From contig JAATGO010000094.1 in NCBI GenBank assembly GCA_015654605.1, positions 1-5,970 of the forward strand: DNA of 5,970 bases. Reading direction: 5' to 3'. Under the pieces are notes generated by a model. That model made no database searches and was not told the DNA's origin. It saw only the letters and a list, made by a program, of their open reading frames with translations. Shown in pieces: positions 1 to 5,950 of this stretch. The stretch comes from Betaproteobacteria bacterium. Lineage in GTDB: Bacteria; Pseudomonadota; Gammaproteobacteria; Burkholderiales; Burkholderiaceae. Position numbers and translations under genes: made by a program. Every line of letters begins with the position of its first letter. Within the stretch, counting starts at the first letter, position 1.

Positions 1-354
1 AACCCTCTGAGCACACCGGTGTAAATTACGTGCGCGCGTATAGTACCCAAGCCCGCTCCATAGCGCCATGACACTCTCGGAAGGCGCCAAGGCCAAACTA
101 AACACATCAGGAAAGTTGTCAAGAAACCGCTGGTAATAAGGAATTACAGCCGTCACCTGTGTCTGCTGCAGCATAATTTCAGACAACCAGATACGGTAGG
201 CATCCCGTGTATTCTGCCAAGGTAATGCATGCCGCCCGAATTTTTTCTGCCAGGAAATAATATCTACTGAAAAAGAGGGATCTTCTAGCGTTTCTAGCTT
301 ACTACCAAGTGTCTTTGGAACTGTCTCTGAGGTATTTACAATGACGCGCTTCAT
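1..354 (-). CDS. mutY: Adenine DNA glycosylase MutY, N-terminal part (cut by the window edge)
   Basis: MutY excises adenine mispaired with 8-oxoguanine, the second line of defence of the GO repair system. I translated the reverse strand from the ATG at 354-352; the frame stays open for 118 codons to the window edge. The signature WLSEIMLQQTQV lies at residues 56-67, and Glu59 corresponds to the catalytic Glu37 of E. coli MutY. GLGYYTRARNLH follows at about residues 100-111 and leads into the helix-hairpin-helix fold. The catalytic Asp, the 4Fe-4S cysteines and the NUDIX-like C-terminal domain would lie outside the window. The ATG overlaps the mutM stop in an ATGA and has only a weak upstream purine stretch, so translation is probably coupled to mutM. 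The N-terminus is about 22 residues longer than in E. coli; I found no better in-frame start before Met61, which is inside the catalytic motif. The family assignment is very secure. Confidence 0.95.
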   Translation of the reverse strand, partial: MKRVIVNTSETVPKTLGSKLETLEDPSFSVDIISWQKKFGRHALPWQNTRDAYRIWLSEIMLQQTQVTAVIPYYQRFLDNFPDVFSLALAPSESVMALWSGLGYYTRARNLHRCAQRV

Positions 355-1172
355 TTCTGGCAACTCACACAAAAAAAGGTGGAACGCTGCCCTTGCTTGA
401 TCTGCCTGATCATCGTTCCACATAGACGGCATGCCAAGTCTGCGCGATTATAAACAAAATAGTTTTGCTGAAAATAGCCGGACTGTCCGTTCACAGCGAT
501 GAAGTCACGCAAACTGCTGCCCCCCTGACGAATCGCAGCAGCCAATATCTCTCGAATAGCAAGCACCAATCTATCATAGCGTGCTAATCCTATCCTGTTA
601 GCTGCCGTCCTAGGATGAATCCCTGCCTTAAACAAACTTTCTGAAGCATAAATATTGCCGACACCAACAACAATATCCCCCGCCAACAAAACCTGCTTGA
701 TCGCTGCACTACGGGTACGAGTCTGACGATACAGTTCATGCGCCGAAAAACCTGCTTCCAATGGCTCCATTCCCAAGCCACGCAACAAAATATGCTCCTC
801 TACAGCCCCATCACTTGCGTCGTGCCATAAAACCGCCCCAAAACGACGTGGATCCGTCATGCGCATGACCTTTTTCCCTACAACCATATCAAAATGGTCA
901 TGTTTTTGCGGCGCGACAGATAATGGTAGAATCCGCAGATGTCCAGACATCCCCAAATGGACAATGAGCGTTCCATGATCAAATGCGATCAGCAAATACT
1001 TACCTCGTCTGCCAGTAGCGCGAATAATTTGTCCCGTTAATATTTCAGGGAGATCCTTTGGGAACGGCCAACGCAATCCAGCGTGTCGCATGACAACAGA
1101 AGAAACTGCCTTCCCCTCCAGATAAGGCCTCACTCCCTGCAAAGTTACTTCGACTTCTGGCAATTCTGGCAT
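351..1172 (-). CDS. mutM: Formamidopyrimidine-DNA glycosylase (Fpg/MutM)
   Basis: MutM is a bifunctional glycosylase/AP lyase that removes 8-oxoguanine and formamidopyrimidines from DNA opposite cytosine. The 273-residue product is full length (E. coli 269). It begins MPELPEVE; after Met removal Pro2 is the Schiff-base nucleophile and Glu3 the general acid. Lys58 in RRGKYLL is the conserved catalytic lysine. Met75 in HLGMSGHLRI, with Arg109 and Phe111 in DPRRFG, match the residues that fill the void left by the flipped base. VVGVGNIYASE at 168-178 lies in the helix-two-turn-helix region. A C-terminal zinc finger has Cys248, Cys251, Cys268 and Cys271, with Arg263 in the hairpin that contacts DNA. 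The start is fixed by the obligatory MPE N-terminus. No clear Shine-Dalgarno precedes it: the bases just upstream are pyrimidine- and A/T-rich. mutY follows with an ATGA overlap. The gene is transcribed divergently from the TPR-lolB-ispE cluster. Confidence 0.98.
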   Translation of the reverse strand: MPELPEVEVTLQGVRPYLEGKAVSSVVMRHAGLRWPFPKDLPEILTGQIIRATGRRGKYLLIAFDHGTLIVHLGMSGHLRILPLSVAPQKHDHFDMVVGKKVMRMTDPRRFGAVLWHDASDGAVEEHILLRGLGMEPLEAGFSAHELYRQTRTRSAAIKQVLLAGDIVVGVGNIYASESLFKAGIHPRTAANRIGLARYDRLVLAIREILAAAIRQGGSSLRDFIAVNGQSGYFQQNYFVYNRADLACRLCGTMIRQIKQGQRSTFFCVSCQK

Positions 1173-1364
1173 ATGGATAAGATAAAAAATACGTCATACA
1201 TAAAGAGAGAAGCAAAGAAAGAAATGGATACAAGGCATCGCATGTTACCGTAAAATTCAATTCGACTCTCCCCATGACAAAATAGATGGTTTACACTCTC
1301 TAGAGCTCATCATCTCGGTTAAGCGTAAAATTCCCCATTTATCTGATGATTCACAGGATTTCCC
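1173..1364. promoter_or_regulatory. Divergent intergenic region between mutM and the TPR-lolB-ispE operon
   Basis: This 192-bp gap separates two divergently read genes, so promoters for both should lie here. On the minus strand, TTGTCA (1280-1275) is followed after 17 bp by AATTTT (1257-1252), and TTGCTT (1215-1210) after 18 bp by TATTTT (1191-1186); both are weak matches. On the plus strand, TAAAAT occurs at 1251-1256 and 1326-1331 without a convincing -35 box. The 10-mer CGTAAAATTC is repeated directly at 1249-1258 and 1324-1333. I see no hairpin with a T run and no convincing gene. Presence of promoters is inferred from the gene arrangement; none of the boxes is strong enough to name. Confidence 0.4.
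1355..1358 (+). promoter_or_regulatory. Ribosome binding site that decides the TTG start of the TPR lipoprotein
   Basis: AGGA lies 6 nt before the TTG at 1365. The reading frame has a TGA stop at 1347-1349 and no ATG or GTG between that stop and the TTG. The next in-frame ATG is codon 14, inside the signal peptide. The site therefore supports initiation at the TTG. Confidence 0.75.
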
Positions 1365-3170
1365 TTGAAAAAAATTCTTGCCATTGTAACGCTTCCTTTG
1401 CTAATGACAGCGTGCAGCACCCTGAAACCTGCTGGAGATCACGCCAACGTATCGGCAGTCAAAGAGAGCAATACATCCTCAACGTCAGTCTCCACGCCAG
1501 AGAACTCTGGTAAAAACAGTGCGACATCACCGTCTGACCCTTTACCTAATTTAGCATTAAGTCCAGAAATCCTGTTCAAGACACTGAGTGCTGAAATTGC
1601 CTTCCAGCGTGGTCAATGGCAAGTTGCCTATGCCACCATGCTGAGCACAGCACAGCAAACCCGTGACCCTCGGCTAGCAAAACGTGCGGCTGAAATTGCA
1701 CTCACCGCTCGTCATCCCAACGAGGCTCTCGCCGCCGTACGCTTATGGACCGCCCTTTCCCCACACTCGGATGAGGCCTTACAAAATTACCTTGGTCTGA
1801 TTCTGCTCAACGACAACATTGCAGAAATTCAGCCATTACTAGCACAAAAACTAGCAGCTGCTGCGCCTCAGGCGCGAGGCTCCATGCTCCTCCAAATTCA
1901 GCGCCTGCTTTCCAATGCCAAAAACAAACAATCTGCATTCGACATCCTGAAAACTGCCTGCGCACCTTATCTTGATCTGATGGAAGCACACGTTGCCCTG
2001 GCGCAAGGCGCCTTGGTCAATCAGGACGATGCACTCGCATTAACTGAGGCAAACGCAGCCCTGAAAATTAAACCGGACTCCGAACTGGCAATCCTGACCC
2101 TGGCACAAGCTACTCCCAACCCAGACAAAGCCACACAACTGGTTCGCGACTTCCTCAAACAACATCCCAATGCTAATGAAGTCAGGCTTGCTTATGCCCG
2201 TAGCCTAATCGAGCAGAAACAATATGATCAGGCGCGTAACCAATTCGAAACGCTGCTTAAATCCAATCCCAACACGAGTGACCCATCCATCTTGTTTGCG
2301 CTAGGTATATTGAACGCGCAAACCAAGCATCCTCAGGAAGCGGAAGCTAACCTGAAACGCTACGTTGAAGTTCTCGCAGCAAACCCAAAAAATCAGCGTG
2401 ACCCAAATCAGGCACTGTTGCTGCTATCCCAGTTAGCTGAAGAACGCAACGACACGGCAGCGGCTCTCTCATGGCTAGAGCAAATCAAACCTGAAACAGA
2501 AATGTATACCAGTGCACAAGTACGTCGCGCACAACTGCTTGCCAAACGTGGAGATATTGGTGCTGCACGCACCCTGCTGGAAAAAGCCCAGCAGGATACT
2601 AATAATGAACGGGCACAACTGCAACTCATTCAAGGAGAAGCCCAGATTCTGCGCGATACCGGCCAAACCCAAGATGCGGCTACCGTATTAAAAAATGCAT
2701 TGCAACGCTTTCCTGATAGTCCTGAATTGCTGTATGACTATGCAATGATCTGCGACAAGTTGAGTGACTATCCTAAAATGGAAAAAGCTCTGCGTAAAAT
2801 CATCACATTATCACCAGATAGCCCACATGCCTATAATGCATTAGGTTACTCGTTGGCAGATCGCAATCTACACCTATCCGAAGCGCTGAGCCTAATCACC
2901 AAAGCCCTGACTTTAGCCCCGGACGATCCTTACATCACAGATAGCCTGGGCTGGGTAGAATATCGCCTGGGACACTTAGACAACGCAGAAATCCAGCTAC
3001 GCAAAGCATATAGTTTGCGACAAGACCCCGAAATAGGCATCCACTTGGGCGAAGTACTGTGGAAACAAGGAAAACAGCAAGAAGCCAGAAAATTATGGCA
3101 GGATGCTGGCAACAACGATCCTGACAATGCACTACTGAAAAGCACCCTGCAACGGCTTGGCGTAAAATGA
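1365..3170 (+). CDS. Outer-membrane TPR lipoprotein (LbcA-like positional homologue)
   Basis: This 601-residue protein has a lipoprotein signal peptide: Lys2-Lys3, a hydrophobic core and the lipobox LMTAC with lipidated Cys17. Ser at +2 rather than Asp predicts sorting to the outer membrane. A low-complexity Ser/Thr/Pro linker (about 18-60) is followed by a helical region rich in Ala and Leu (about 65-250). Tetratricopeptide repeats are visible at about 272-305, 348-380, 381-414, 415-452, 453-486, 487-521, 522-555 and 556-589; the last four are the clearest. TPRs are protein-binding scaffolds, so no enzyme activity is expected. The start is a TTG supported by the Shine-Dalgarno and the signal peptide. 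The stop overlaps the lolB start (ATGA). In Pseudomonas aeruginosa, as I recall, the gene before lolB-ispE-tRNA-prs is lbcA (PA4667), a TPR lipoprotein that presents cell-wall hydrolases to the periplasmic protease CtpA. The same role here is inferred from position, length and architecture only. Confidence 0.9.
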   Translation: MKKILAIVTLPLLMTACSTLKPAGDHANVSAVKESNTSSTSVSTPENSGKNSATSPSDPLPNLALSPEILFKTLSAEIAFQRGQWQVAYATMLSTAQQTRDPRLAKRAAEIALTARHPNEALAAVRLWTALSPHSDEALQNYLGLILLNDNIAEIQPLLAQKLAAAAPQARGSMLLQIQRLLSNAKNKQSAFDILKTACAPYLDLMEAHVALAQGALVNQDDALALTEANAALKIKPDSELAILTLAQATPNPDKATQLVRDFLKQHPNANEVRLAYARSLIEQKQYDQARNQFETLLKSNPNTSDPSILFALGILNAQTKHPQEAEANLKRYVEVLAANPKNQRDPNQALLLLSQLAEERNDTAAALSWLEQIKPETEMYTSAQVRRAQLLAKRGDIGAARTLLEKAQQDTNNERAQLQLIQGEAQILRDTGQTQDAATVLKNALQRFPDSPELLYDYAMICDKLSDYPKMEKALRKIITLSPDSPHAYNALGYSLADRNLHLSEALSLITKALTLAPDDPYITDSLGWVEYRLGHLDNAEIQLRKAYSLRQDPEIGIHLGEVLWKQGKQQEARKLWQDAGNNDPDNALLKSTLQRLGVK

Positions 3171-3805
3171 TGAAATGGCATGACAGGCAATTGATACAGG
3201 GTGGCGCTTCCCTCCTGTTGGTCTTGTTGCTGGCCGCCTGCGCCACTCCCAACCAGACATCCTCCATCAGCGGAGATTCTGGCAATGCGGTTTCGTCGCG
3301 TCGCTATGCAGACGTGATCAATTTAGGTGGCCGCATTTCTGTACTCTATCAAAAAAATGGAGAAAATCAGGCGATACATAGCAAATTTACCTGGACGCAA
3401 AACACCCAACAAACAACGATTGATTTATTCTCCCCACTGGGACAAACACTTGCAGTTATCCAGATTGACGCACAGGGAGCAAGTTTGACGGAAGCAGGAA
3501 AACCGCCGCATATAGCCGACAATGCCGATGTGTTGGTCAAACAAATACTGGGTTGGCCACTCCCCATCTCTGGCTTGCGTGACTGGCTCCAGGGATTTGG
3601 CACCGATAACCGTAACCAAGCTTTTGTTGCCGCACCCGATACCCATTTTACCACCCAGGATGGCTGGCAACTCTCCTATGGCGACTGGGAACATGATGCA
3701 ACGCATGGTACCGCGCCACATCCTAAACGCATCGATCTGTCACGTGCGACAGAACAGGCTGGCATTGTTGAAATCCGCCTGGTCATTGACGAGTGGCATT
3801 CATAA
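3167..3805 (+). CDS. lolB: Outer-membrane lipoprotein receptor LolB
   Basis: LolB accepts lipoproteins from the periplasmic carrier LolA and inserts them into the inner leaflet of the outer membrane. The product has 212 residues (E. coli precursor 207). The signal peptide has a somewhat long polar N-region, a Leu-rich core at 16-22 and the lipobox LAAC with Cys25; Ala at +2 fits outer-membrane sorting. Family features include GGRISVLY at 54-61, KFTW at 73-76 and SPLG at 89-92. Leu91 aligns with E. coli Leu68 of the protruding loop that inserts into the membrane. GWPLPISGLRDWLQG and the C-terminal RLVIDEW follow. ATG 3167 overlaps the TPR stop, and a second ATG at 3170 is equally possible because no strong Shine-Dalgarno separates them. 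Translation is probably coupled to the gene before it. ispE follows after 2 nt. Confidence 0.93.
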   Translation: MMKWHDRQLIQGGASLLLVLLLAACATPNQTSSISGDSGNAVSSRRYADVINLGGRISVLYQKNGENQAIHSKFTWTQNTQQTTIDLFSPLGQTLAVIQIDAQGASLTEAGKPPHIADNADVLVKQILGWPLPISGLRDWLQGFGTDNRNQAFVAAPDTHFTTQDGWQLSYGDWEHDATHGTAPHPKRIDLSRATEQAGIVEIRLVIDEWHS

Positions 3806-3807
3806 TA

Positions 3808-4677
3808 ATGTCCGCTCTTTATGATTGCCCTGCACCAGCAAAGTTAAATCTGTTTCTGCATGTGCTAGGGCGCAGACCTGATGGTTATCACCAGCTACAA
3901 ACCGCATTTCAGTTACTGGATCACTCTGACACACTAGACTTTTCCCTGCGCAACGACAACCAGATCCAACGTGGCAATGCACTACCTGGAGTACCGCCTG
4001 AATCTGATCTGACTGTGCGCGCAGCACGCCTATTGCAACAAGCAACTGGTACCCATCTTGGTGCGGATATTACCGTACACAAGCGGTTACCCATGGGAGG
4101 CGGACTGGGAGGGGGGTCTTCAGACGCTGCCACGACACTCATCGTCCTCAATCACCTATGGAAAACCGCCCTGTCACGCCAGCAGCTAATGTCCCTGGGC
4201 AGACAGCTTGGCGCAGACGTTCCATTTTTCCTATTTGGCAACAATGCCTTTGCCGAAGGTATTGGCGAAGTACTAACTCCGATATCAACTCCACCACGCT
4301 GGTTCGTAGTGCTTGAACCTGGTATATCGATAACCACAGCAACAATTTTTTCTGATCCAGAATTGACAAGGAATACAAAAGCGGTCAGAATTACGGACTT
4401 TCCTGATGCCGGAAATTATTTTAGTTCTGGATTTGGGAAAAATGACTTGGAAGTCGTGGCAGCGAAAAGGTTTTCTCCTGTTGGTGAGTCTCTGAAATGG
4501 CTCAGAAAACATGGTAACCAAGATGCAAGGATGACTGGTTCTGGTGCCTGTATTTTTTGCTCTTTTTTGCACGAAGAGCAGGCAGACGAAGTACTTGATC
4601 AAGTACCTTCGCAATGGATCGGATGGAAAGCCCGGGCGCTAAAGGAACATCCCCTCGCCCACTTGACAAGTTGGTAA
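3808..4677 (+). CDS. ispE: 4-diphosphocytidyl-2-C-methyl-D-erythritol kinase IspE
   Basis: IspE uses ATP to phosphorylate the 2-hydroxyl of 4-diphosphocytidyl-methylerythritol in the non-mevalonate (MEP) pathway to IPP and DMAPP. The 289-residue product is normal in size (E. coli 283) and belongs to the GHMP kinase family. CPAPAKLNLFLHV at 7-19 holds catalytic Lys12; the Gly-rich ATP loop PMGGGLGGGSSDAA is at 95-108; LGADVPFF at 134-141 holds catalytic Asp137; and MTGSGACIF near the C-terminus is GHMP motif 3. I chose ATG 3808, 2 nt after the lolB stop. A GTG at 3793 would add five residues and overlap lolB, with no better ribosome binding site. No strong Shine-Dalgarno is seen, so translation probably depends on coupling to lolB. 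A 16-bp palindrome sits in the 3' coding end. The gene ends 61 bp before the tRNA. Confidence 0.96.
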   Translation: MSALYDCPAPAKLNLFLHVLGRRPDGYHQLQTAFQLLDHSDTLDFSLRNDNQIQRGNALPGVPPESDLTVRAARLLQQATGTHLGADITVHKRLPMGGGLGGGSSDAATTLIVLNHLWKTALSRQQLMSLGRQLGADVPFFLFGNNAFAEGIGEVLTPISTPPRWFVVLEPGISITTATIFSDPELTRNTKAVRITDFPDAGNYFSSGFGKNDLEVVAAKRFSPVGESLKWLRKHGNQDARMTGSGACIFCSFLHEEQADEVLDQVPSQWIGWKARALKEHPLAHLTSW

Positions 4678-4686
4678 ACAGTATTC

Positions 4687-4726
4687 GTTTGTCATGACAA
4701 TGATGCAGATTATTGTCATGACAAAC
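4687..4726. repeat. 15-bp perfect inverted repeat made of two 12-bp palindromes
   Basis: The arms GTTTGTCATGACAAT (4687-4701) and ATTGTCATGACAAAC (4712-4726) are exact reverse complements around a 10-nt spacer. In RNA the stem can grow by three more pairs (one G-U), leaving a GCAG loop. Each arm also contains the palindrome TTGTCATGACAA (4689-4700 and 4713-4724), with centres 24 bp apart. It sits 9 bp after the ispE stop and 12 bp before tRNA-Gln. No T run follows on either strand, so it is not a classical intrinsic terminator. It could be an mRNA 3'-end or processing stem, or a double operator for a dimeric protein; the sequence does not decide. Confidence 0.85.
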
Positions 4727-4738
4727 AAAAGATTGCGT

Positions 4739-4815
4739 AGGGGAGTCGCCAAGCTGGTTAAGGCACCGGATTTTGATTCCGGCATGCGAAGGTTCGAATC
4801 CTTCTTCCCCTGCCA
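4739..4815 (+). tRNA. tRNA-Gln, anticodon UUG
   Basis: The gene is 77 nt with an encoded CCA. The acceptor stem AGGGGAG pairs with UUCCCCU (ending at 4811), closing with A1-U72 and one G-U at 7-66; the discriminator is G73 (4812). The D stem is GCC/GGC. The anticodon stem CCGGA/UCCGG flanks a UUUUGAU loop with anticodon UUG at 4773-4775. The T stem GAAGG/CCUUC carries the loop UUCGAAU. G2-C71, G3-C70 and G73 match known glutaminyl-tRNA synthetase identity elements. The first pair is A1-U72, whereas E. coli tRNA-Gln has U1-A72. A tRNA-Gln between ispE and prs is a familiar arrangement in proteobacteria. It may be processed from an ispE-tRNA transcript or have its own promoter: TTGTCA 4689-4694, 16 bp, TATTGT 4711-4716 is a possible but weak match. 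Confidence 0.97.
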
Positions 4816-4867
4816 TCAAGTTGGGACAATACCGTCCGATTGAGAAAGTAGCGTAAAGACACGACAC

Positions 4868-4914
4868 AAGCCGTCAATGCAAGACTAGTTTTTAGTCACG
4901 CTTTGTCGGCTTTT
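4868..4914 (+). terminator. Long imperfect hairpin with a short T run between tRNA-Gln and prs (terminator or leader element)
   Basis: The arm at 4868-4887 pairs with 4893-4912 around a GTTTT loop: 16 of 20 positions are Watson-Crick. The uninterrupted outer stem is AAGCCG/CGGCTT and the inner stem GACTA/TAGTC. The outer stem ends in CGGCTTTT, so a four-T run partly overlaps the stem. It lies 52 nt after the tRNA 3' end and 35 nt before the prs ATG. It may end the tRNA transcript or act as a leader structure of prs; the short T run keeps terminator strength uncertain. Confidence 0.5.
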
Positions 4915-4936
4915 CGCCTTTATAACGATTGCATTC

Positions 4937-4940
4937 AGGA
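4937..4940 (+). promoter_or_regulatory. Ribosome binding site of prs
   Basis: AGGA sits 7 nt before the ATG at 4948. It supports that ATG over the in-frame TTG at 4903, which lies inside the right arm of the leader hairpin and would add 15 unrelated residues. A TATAAC at 4921-4926 could be the -10 box of a prs promoter giving a very short leader, but no good -35 box is found. Confidence 0.75.
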
Positions 4941-4947
4941 TACCTAC

Positions 4948-5898
4948 ATGGCACACGACAACCTGATGGTTTTCACAGGTAACGCTTATCCAGAGTTAGC
5001 ACGAGGAGTTGCCGAGAAATTAGGTATCCCCTTAGGCAAAGCCAACGTCTCCAGATTTTCTGACGGAGAAGTCATGGTTGAAATCAACGAAAATGTCCGT
5101 GGTAAAGACGTTTTTGTACTGCAATCGACATGCGCCCCTACCAATGACAATCTGATGGAAATCATGTTGATGGTGGACGCGCTCAAGCGTGCTTCTGCTG
5201 GCCGTATCACTGCTGCGATTCCCTATTATGGCTATGCGCGTCAAGATCGTCGGCCTCGCTCGGCACGTGTTGCCATTTCGGCCAAGGTCGTCGCTAACAT
5301 GCTGCAAGAAGCTGGTGTCGAGCGCGTGTTGATCATGGACTTGCACGCAGATCAGATTCAGGGCTTCTTTGATATTCCAGTTGACAATATTTATGCGTCA
5401 CCTATTCTGCTCGGTGATCTGGTCAACAAGAATTATGGTGATTTACTGGTAGTATCGCCTGATGTTGGTGGCGTCGTACGCGCTAGAGCCTTGGCCAAGC
5501 GCCTTGACTGCGATCTCGCCATCATCGACAAACGTAGACCCAAAGCAAATGTATCTGAAGTCATGAACATCATTGGAGAAGTAGAAGGCCGTAACTGCGT
5601 GATCATGGATGATATGGTCGATACTGCCGGTACGCTTACCAAAGCAGCAGAAGTGTTGAAAGAGCGCGGAGCGAAGAAAGTCGTTGCCTATTGTACGCAT
5701 CCTGTACTATCTGGCCCGGCACTTGACCGCATCACCAATTCTCCGCTGGATGAGTTAGTCGTTACTGACACAATACCTTTGTCAGATAAAGCCAAAGCAT
5801 GCTCTAAGATTCGCCAACTGTCATGCGCTAGTTTGTTGGCAGAAACCTTTAAACGTATCAGCAAAGGCGACTCTGTGATGTCGCTATTCGCAGAGTAA
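4948..5898 (+). CDS. prs: Ribose-phosphate pyrophosphokinase (PRPP synthetase)
   Basis: Prs transfers pyrophosphate from ATP to ribose 5-phosphate, making PRPP for purine, pyrimidine, NAD, histidine and tryptophan synthesis. The 316-residue product matches the class I length (E. coli 315). It starts [34 protein letters not shown] is the N-terminal substrate region; [16 protein letters not shown] is the ATP-binding loop. [13 protein letters not shown] at 130-142 has the metal-binding His133. IIDKRRP at 192-198 carries the catalytic Lys195 and Arg197 of the flexible loop. [12 protein letters not shown] has Asp221 and Asp222 in the ribose-5-phosphate (PRPP) loop. No key residue is missing. The first ATG with a good Shine-Dalgarno is used. 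Upstream lie tRNA-Gln and a hairpin; no close neighbour follows before the window end, where rplY is expected from synteny. Confidence 0.98.
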   Translation: MAHDNLMVFTGNAYPELARGVAEKLGIPLGKANVSRFSDGEVMVEINENVRGKDVFVLQSTCAPTNDNLMEIMLMVDALKRASAGRITAAIPYYGYARQDRRPRSARVAISAKVVANMLQEAGVERVLIMDLHADQIQGFFDIPVDNIYASPILLGDLVNKNYGDLLVVSPDVGGVVRARALAKRLDCDLAIIDKRRPKANVSEVMNIIGEVEGRNCVIMDDMVDTAGTLTKAAEVLKERGAKKVVAYCTHPVLSGPALDRITNSPLDELVVTDTIPLSDKAKACSKIRQLSCASLLAETFKRISKGDSVMSLFAE

Positions 5899-5931
5899 TG
5901 GTTTAGTTGCTAATAAGCAATAAAGATTTTC

Positions 5932-5950
5932 CTTCTTGTAAAAGAAGTTT
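5932..5950 (+). terminator. Small hairpin with GUAA loop after prs (weak terminator or leader element)
   Basis: CTTCTT (5932-5937) and AAGAAG (5942-5947) form a perfect 6-bp stem with a GUAA tetraloop of the stable GNRA type, followed by only three T residues. It starts 33 nt after the prs stop. The stem is A/T-rich and the T run short, so termination would be weak; it may instead lie in the leader of the next gene, which starts beyond the window. Confidence 0.3.

Noticed and set aside
1045..1275. Minus-strand 76-codon frame with a hydrophobic start, entering mutM in another frame
   Set aside because: It overlaps mutM out of frame, its tail is low-quality sequence inside the mutM N-terminus, and no ribosome binding site or family match is evident.
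3793..3807. GTG start for ispE overlapping lolB
   Set aside because: ATG 3808 gives the normal IspE N-terminus 2 nt after the lolB stop; the GTG has no better ribosome binding site.
3522..3824. Plus-strand 100-codon frame inside lolB running into ispE
   Set aside because: A shadow of the secure lolB frame, with no recognisable domain or ribosome binding site.
4663..4668. Perfect TTGACA before the tRNA as a -35 box
   Set aside because: At 16-18 bp downstream there is no -10-like hexamer; it lies in the last codons of ispE and is probably coincidental.
4687..4726. Inverted repeat as a CRISPR repeat or transposon end pair
   Set aside because: Only two copies with a 10-nt spacer, no cas or transposase gene and no target duplication.
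4824..4837. GGAC/GTCC stem just after the tRNA as its terminator
   Set aside because: Only four pairs, and no T run follows.
4502..4867. Minus-strand open frame of 121 codons across tRNA-Gln
   Set aside because: It reads the tRNA gene backwards, giving the typical false peptide GEEGFEPSHAGIK, and overlaps the end of ispE.
4903..4947. TTG-initiated N-terminal extension of prs
   Set aside because: The extra 15 residues are not part of the Prs family, the TTG lies in a hairpin arm, and ATG 4948 has a good AGGA at the right distance.
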